Assembly (NCBI GenBank): GCA_963580455.1
Contig: OY756970.1
Location: forward strand, 17,732,001-17,796,000
Direction of reading: 5' to 3'
DNA: 64,000 bases
Source: Euonymus europaeus
Lineage: Eukaryota; Streptophyta; Magnoliopsida; Celastrales; Celastraceae
Positions 61,258-64,000 of this stretch are shown piece after piece; positions within the stretch are counted from its first letter, which is position 1; every line of letters starts with the position of its first letter. The position numbers and the translations under genes are program-made. The notes beneath the pieces were generated by a model. It ran no database searches. It was not told where the DNA came from and saw only the letters and a program-made list of their open reading frames with translations.

Positions 61258-64000
61258 AGTATCTTCCTCCTCTTTTATCAGTTACATCTTATTCTAGAAG
61301 CATGCTGTTTCTCTTGGATGTGATTAGAATTTTGGCTAATATTTGAATGTGTAAATTTTGTTTCTAGATTGGCTTTTAATTAATCAAAGTTATGTTATTT
61401 GAGCTTTTCAGTTTTGGGACTGCTCTTTGTGTAGTAGTTAAATGAGACTCCCGTTGGGTTCGATTAAGGATGAATCTGATGGTGGATTGAAGTGTATGGT
61501 GCTTGTTGACGAGTTTCTCGGCTTGGTTTTAGCCGTCTGTTTGATAATTAAACTCTGTCCTTTTCATTTTCTGAAGTTCGTGGTGTTGGAGCCTCAACTA
61601 GGAACAAGTTCTAAATTCAAAAATGAATACCCTACCATTTAAGTTTTATCTTTCAAAAGTTTGGCCTTGCTAATATCCAAGGAGTCTCGCCTCACCATGA
61701 AGGGAGTGTCCGTGTAATAAATAGCGTTCGTCTTTGCAGAAATTTATGTTGAAGCTGCAATGATGTTTTGCCCTTTAACGGAAAATTGTATTTTGAAGAA
61801 GTGAGCAAAATTTCATTGTTATGGTGCGCTATAAGGGCAGCTACAACAATCAATTTTTGTTGTCCCATTAAAATTACATATTGGATTTCACCTTTATTGC
61901 AAAAAAGTTGTTTTAGATATTTATTAACATTAATAAAATACATCTTCCAATACATTTCTCTCTAAAAAAATGTCAAACATTTACTCTTCCATTTTCTAAT
62001 AAAATTATACTAAAATCAATAACGGATTTTATATCTTTTATGAAAAGTCAAACTATATACTCATCCACATTATCAAAATATATCTCTTAATACAGTCATA
62101 TGAATAAAAATATATATTCTCATATATTATTCTTTCCCAACAAAAACCCACTATTGTGGATGCTATAAACATGATGAAGGTCATTGTTATGGATAGAATA
62201 TATTGGACTTGAAGTCCAACAAGATCCTAGTCAGATAAGTCCTTTTAACTCCAATGGTGCAAGCTGTATCCAATAAGTTGATTGGCTTTTCAGCAATTGG
62301 CTATACATTCTTGTTAGTCATGTAGTCGGCACGAAAGTCACTTGATTAAAATTTTCATGCAGGAGTTGGATTCCATTAAAATTGTTTGACAGTTACATTT
62401 TCTTATACCGATAAGTACTACTCTAGGGTTTCACTCACGTTCTTTGCGGATGCATAAAACAAGTTGTCAATCTTGAATAACATGGGATGGGGGCAACAAC
62501 TCTTTTAGTTAGGATTGACTACAATTTCTCCCAAAGAACCATGTTAAATCATGGTTTAGAACATGTTAGTGAGTATTTTGGTACTAAGAAATCCCACTAA
62601 CCATGATTATCGAATAGTTGGGTTAGATCTAAATTCGGGCTTGTCAAAATGGTTGAGACTGGGCCTAAATCCAAGGCAGAAAAATATTGTCAAAACTGTT
62701 CAACATACGTGTTGAACATTTGGCCTTGCTCATTTATAACACAACCAACTTCACCACCCCATTTAAAGCTTCTTTGTTCTTCTGTGTTCGGGAAATCTCT
62801 GACTCAACGTGCCCACTGGATAAGCTGACAAGTGGGTTGGATCCAAACCCAAGCCTGTCAAAGCAGCCTTCATTATCCTGACAAGTGATTGAGATTGACC
62901 AAAGCTTAGGTGGTGAGAACACCTCCCATGGGCCTTTGGCCCATACAAGAAAATAACATCGAAGTTGTTGGACGTGGGAAGTGAACATGTGACCGTCAAC
63001 TTCACCATCTCAAATAATGCATTCCGCAAATTGTAAACTCTAAACCTTAAACATTAAATCCTAGCTTCTAAATTACAATGTGTCATTTTTGAAAGAAAAA
63101 AAACAATATGATTTAACATGATTTTAGGAAGAATTGTAGCCAATTCTAACTCAAAATAATTTTGGTCCTTGGCTCGAATAACATATATTAAAAAAATAGG
63201 TCCATTTATCTCTTGAGATCACCCTTATAGTTTACAATGTTGGCTGGTCTCGGGTGTCCTATAATTGCTTTATCTTAATGGGATAAAGCACAAACATAGA
63301 TTTACATGTTTAAGAATTCAATTAGCCAATCCTGTGTATGGTGGTGGCACATGTATCTCGTACACTGTAAGGGGGTTGTTGAACTAACCAACCTAACAAA
63401 CATGTTTATGGATTTTGATTTGCTAATTATATTGAATTCAGTCTCAATATTCGGGACTATTTAAAAGCGACCCCACTTGATTAATACTTAAACCAGTAAA
63501 GATACTGTGCTTACAAGACAAAAGATGTCTTATTCTAGGTTGATCTAGCTTCTATAAGCAGCCAGTGGTGCACACCTCGAGCTCATTCATGACCCACTGT
63601 CAAGAAATATTGGTTATGAATTATGATTTTATTGACTTTTTAATTATTATTTTTTGGTCCCAGTTTACTTGTTGGAGTTTGTACATGCGACTGTAGTTTT
63701 GTTCTTCGTTTAATACACAAAAAATTTGTTACCATCGGCAACTGTTTATGATCGATGTACATTTTGTATGTTTTCGGCCCTGCTCAGAGAGTCTTGTGCA
63801 CGAAAATTATTTGCTTTTTTACCTTGAAATTTTAACATCAGTAGAAGTTGTGTATAAACTAGTGTTGTTTAAGACCTCAATGTTGTTTTGGAAGAACAAC
63901 ATTCTCCCTCGAGAAAAATGGTGTGAAGTTAAATGAACACACAGTGGGCGTCTACATCCTCTACAAAAAAAAAATGTTTTAAAGGTGGAAAGGATTATGG
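61258..64000. other. Intergenic to the right edge
   Basis: The 3'UTR of the 93-residue gene, one MITE (61837-62163), and sequence without recognised genes. A duplicated phrase (CCAACTTCACCACCCCATTT near 62745 and GTCAACTTCACCATCTC near 62995) suggests diverged local repeats. Short open frames at 62687-63029 have no recognised family. Confidence 0.5.
61837..62163. mobile_element. Small MITE
   Basis: 327 bp. The left end GCAGCTACAACAATCAATTT and right end (complement) GCATCCACAATAGTGGGTTT are similar, both followed by TTTGTTG. Flanking GCTATAAG and GCTATAAA may be an 8-bp duplication overlapping the ends. The AT-rich interior resembles 42950-43145. Confidence 0.6.

Noticed and set aside
1..64000. 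CRISPR arrays, operons, prokaryotic promoters, ribosomal RNA genes
   Set aside because: None seen; the window is plant nuclear DNA.

Overview
The window is nuclear DNA from a eudicot plant, probably woody. This is inferred from gene families, GT-AG intron structure, AT-rich intergenic DNA and the transposon types (Copia, TRIM, tRNA-derived SINE, hAT, Mutator-like MITEs). The species cannot be named from sequence alone. Nothing bacterial, organellar or CRISPR-like is present.

Genes, left to right: the 3' end of a BUPS-type CrRLK1L receptor kinase (+, 1-1221); a small OXS3-like stress protein (+, 2909-3307); the SUMO E1 subunit SAE2 (-, 11 exons, 3681-12569); the BEL1-like homeodomain factor BLH1 (-, 4 coding exons plus a likely 5'UTR intron, 13293-17979); a subfamily XII bHLH factor of the CIB1/HBI1 type (-, 7 exons, 28562-30616); an alpha/beta-hydrolase (-, 4 exons, 42338-44195); the intronless 3-ketoacyl-CoA synthase KCS4 (-, 47062-48594); and a 93-residue conserved plant protein of unknown function (+, 60879-61257). 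Exon borders were read by hand from splice signals and protein continuity. These genes belong to unrelated processes (pollen tube signalling, SUMOylation, development and ABA responses, wax or sphingolipid acyl chains), so no cluster or operon logic is implied.

The most interesting part is the transposon layer between BLH1 and the bHLH gene. A 4,524-bp Copia element (19362-23885) has 306-bp LTRs that differ at one base by eye and a perfect 5-bp target duplication. Each LTR carries three 56-bp tandem repeats, and each repeat contains a heat-shock element (two perfect trimers, one degenerate) upstream of a TATA box. This is the promoter logic known from the heat-activated Arabidopsis Copia ONSEN. 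The element lacks most of gag and has a frameshift in pol, so it was probably mobilised in trans. It sits inside a 209-bp tRNA-derived SINE; a second 209-bp SINE of the same family lies about 230 bp away and shows the uninterrupted structure.

The 5' intron proposed for the 93-residue gene holds a 1,131-bp hAT element (8-bp TSD, GATACG arrays at both ends, a transposase C-terminal fragment, a GC-rich minisatellite) and a TRIM. Other repeats are a Mutator-like MITE with a perfect 9-bp TSD (40080-40698), a hAT-type MITE (50415-50849), several long-TIR AT-rich elements (24.5, 39.0, 44.8 and 61.8 kb), and a decayed Copia with a very short interior (51601-53130). The interval 30.8-42.3 kb has no recognisable gene.
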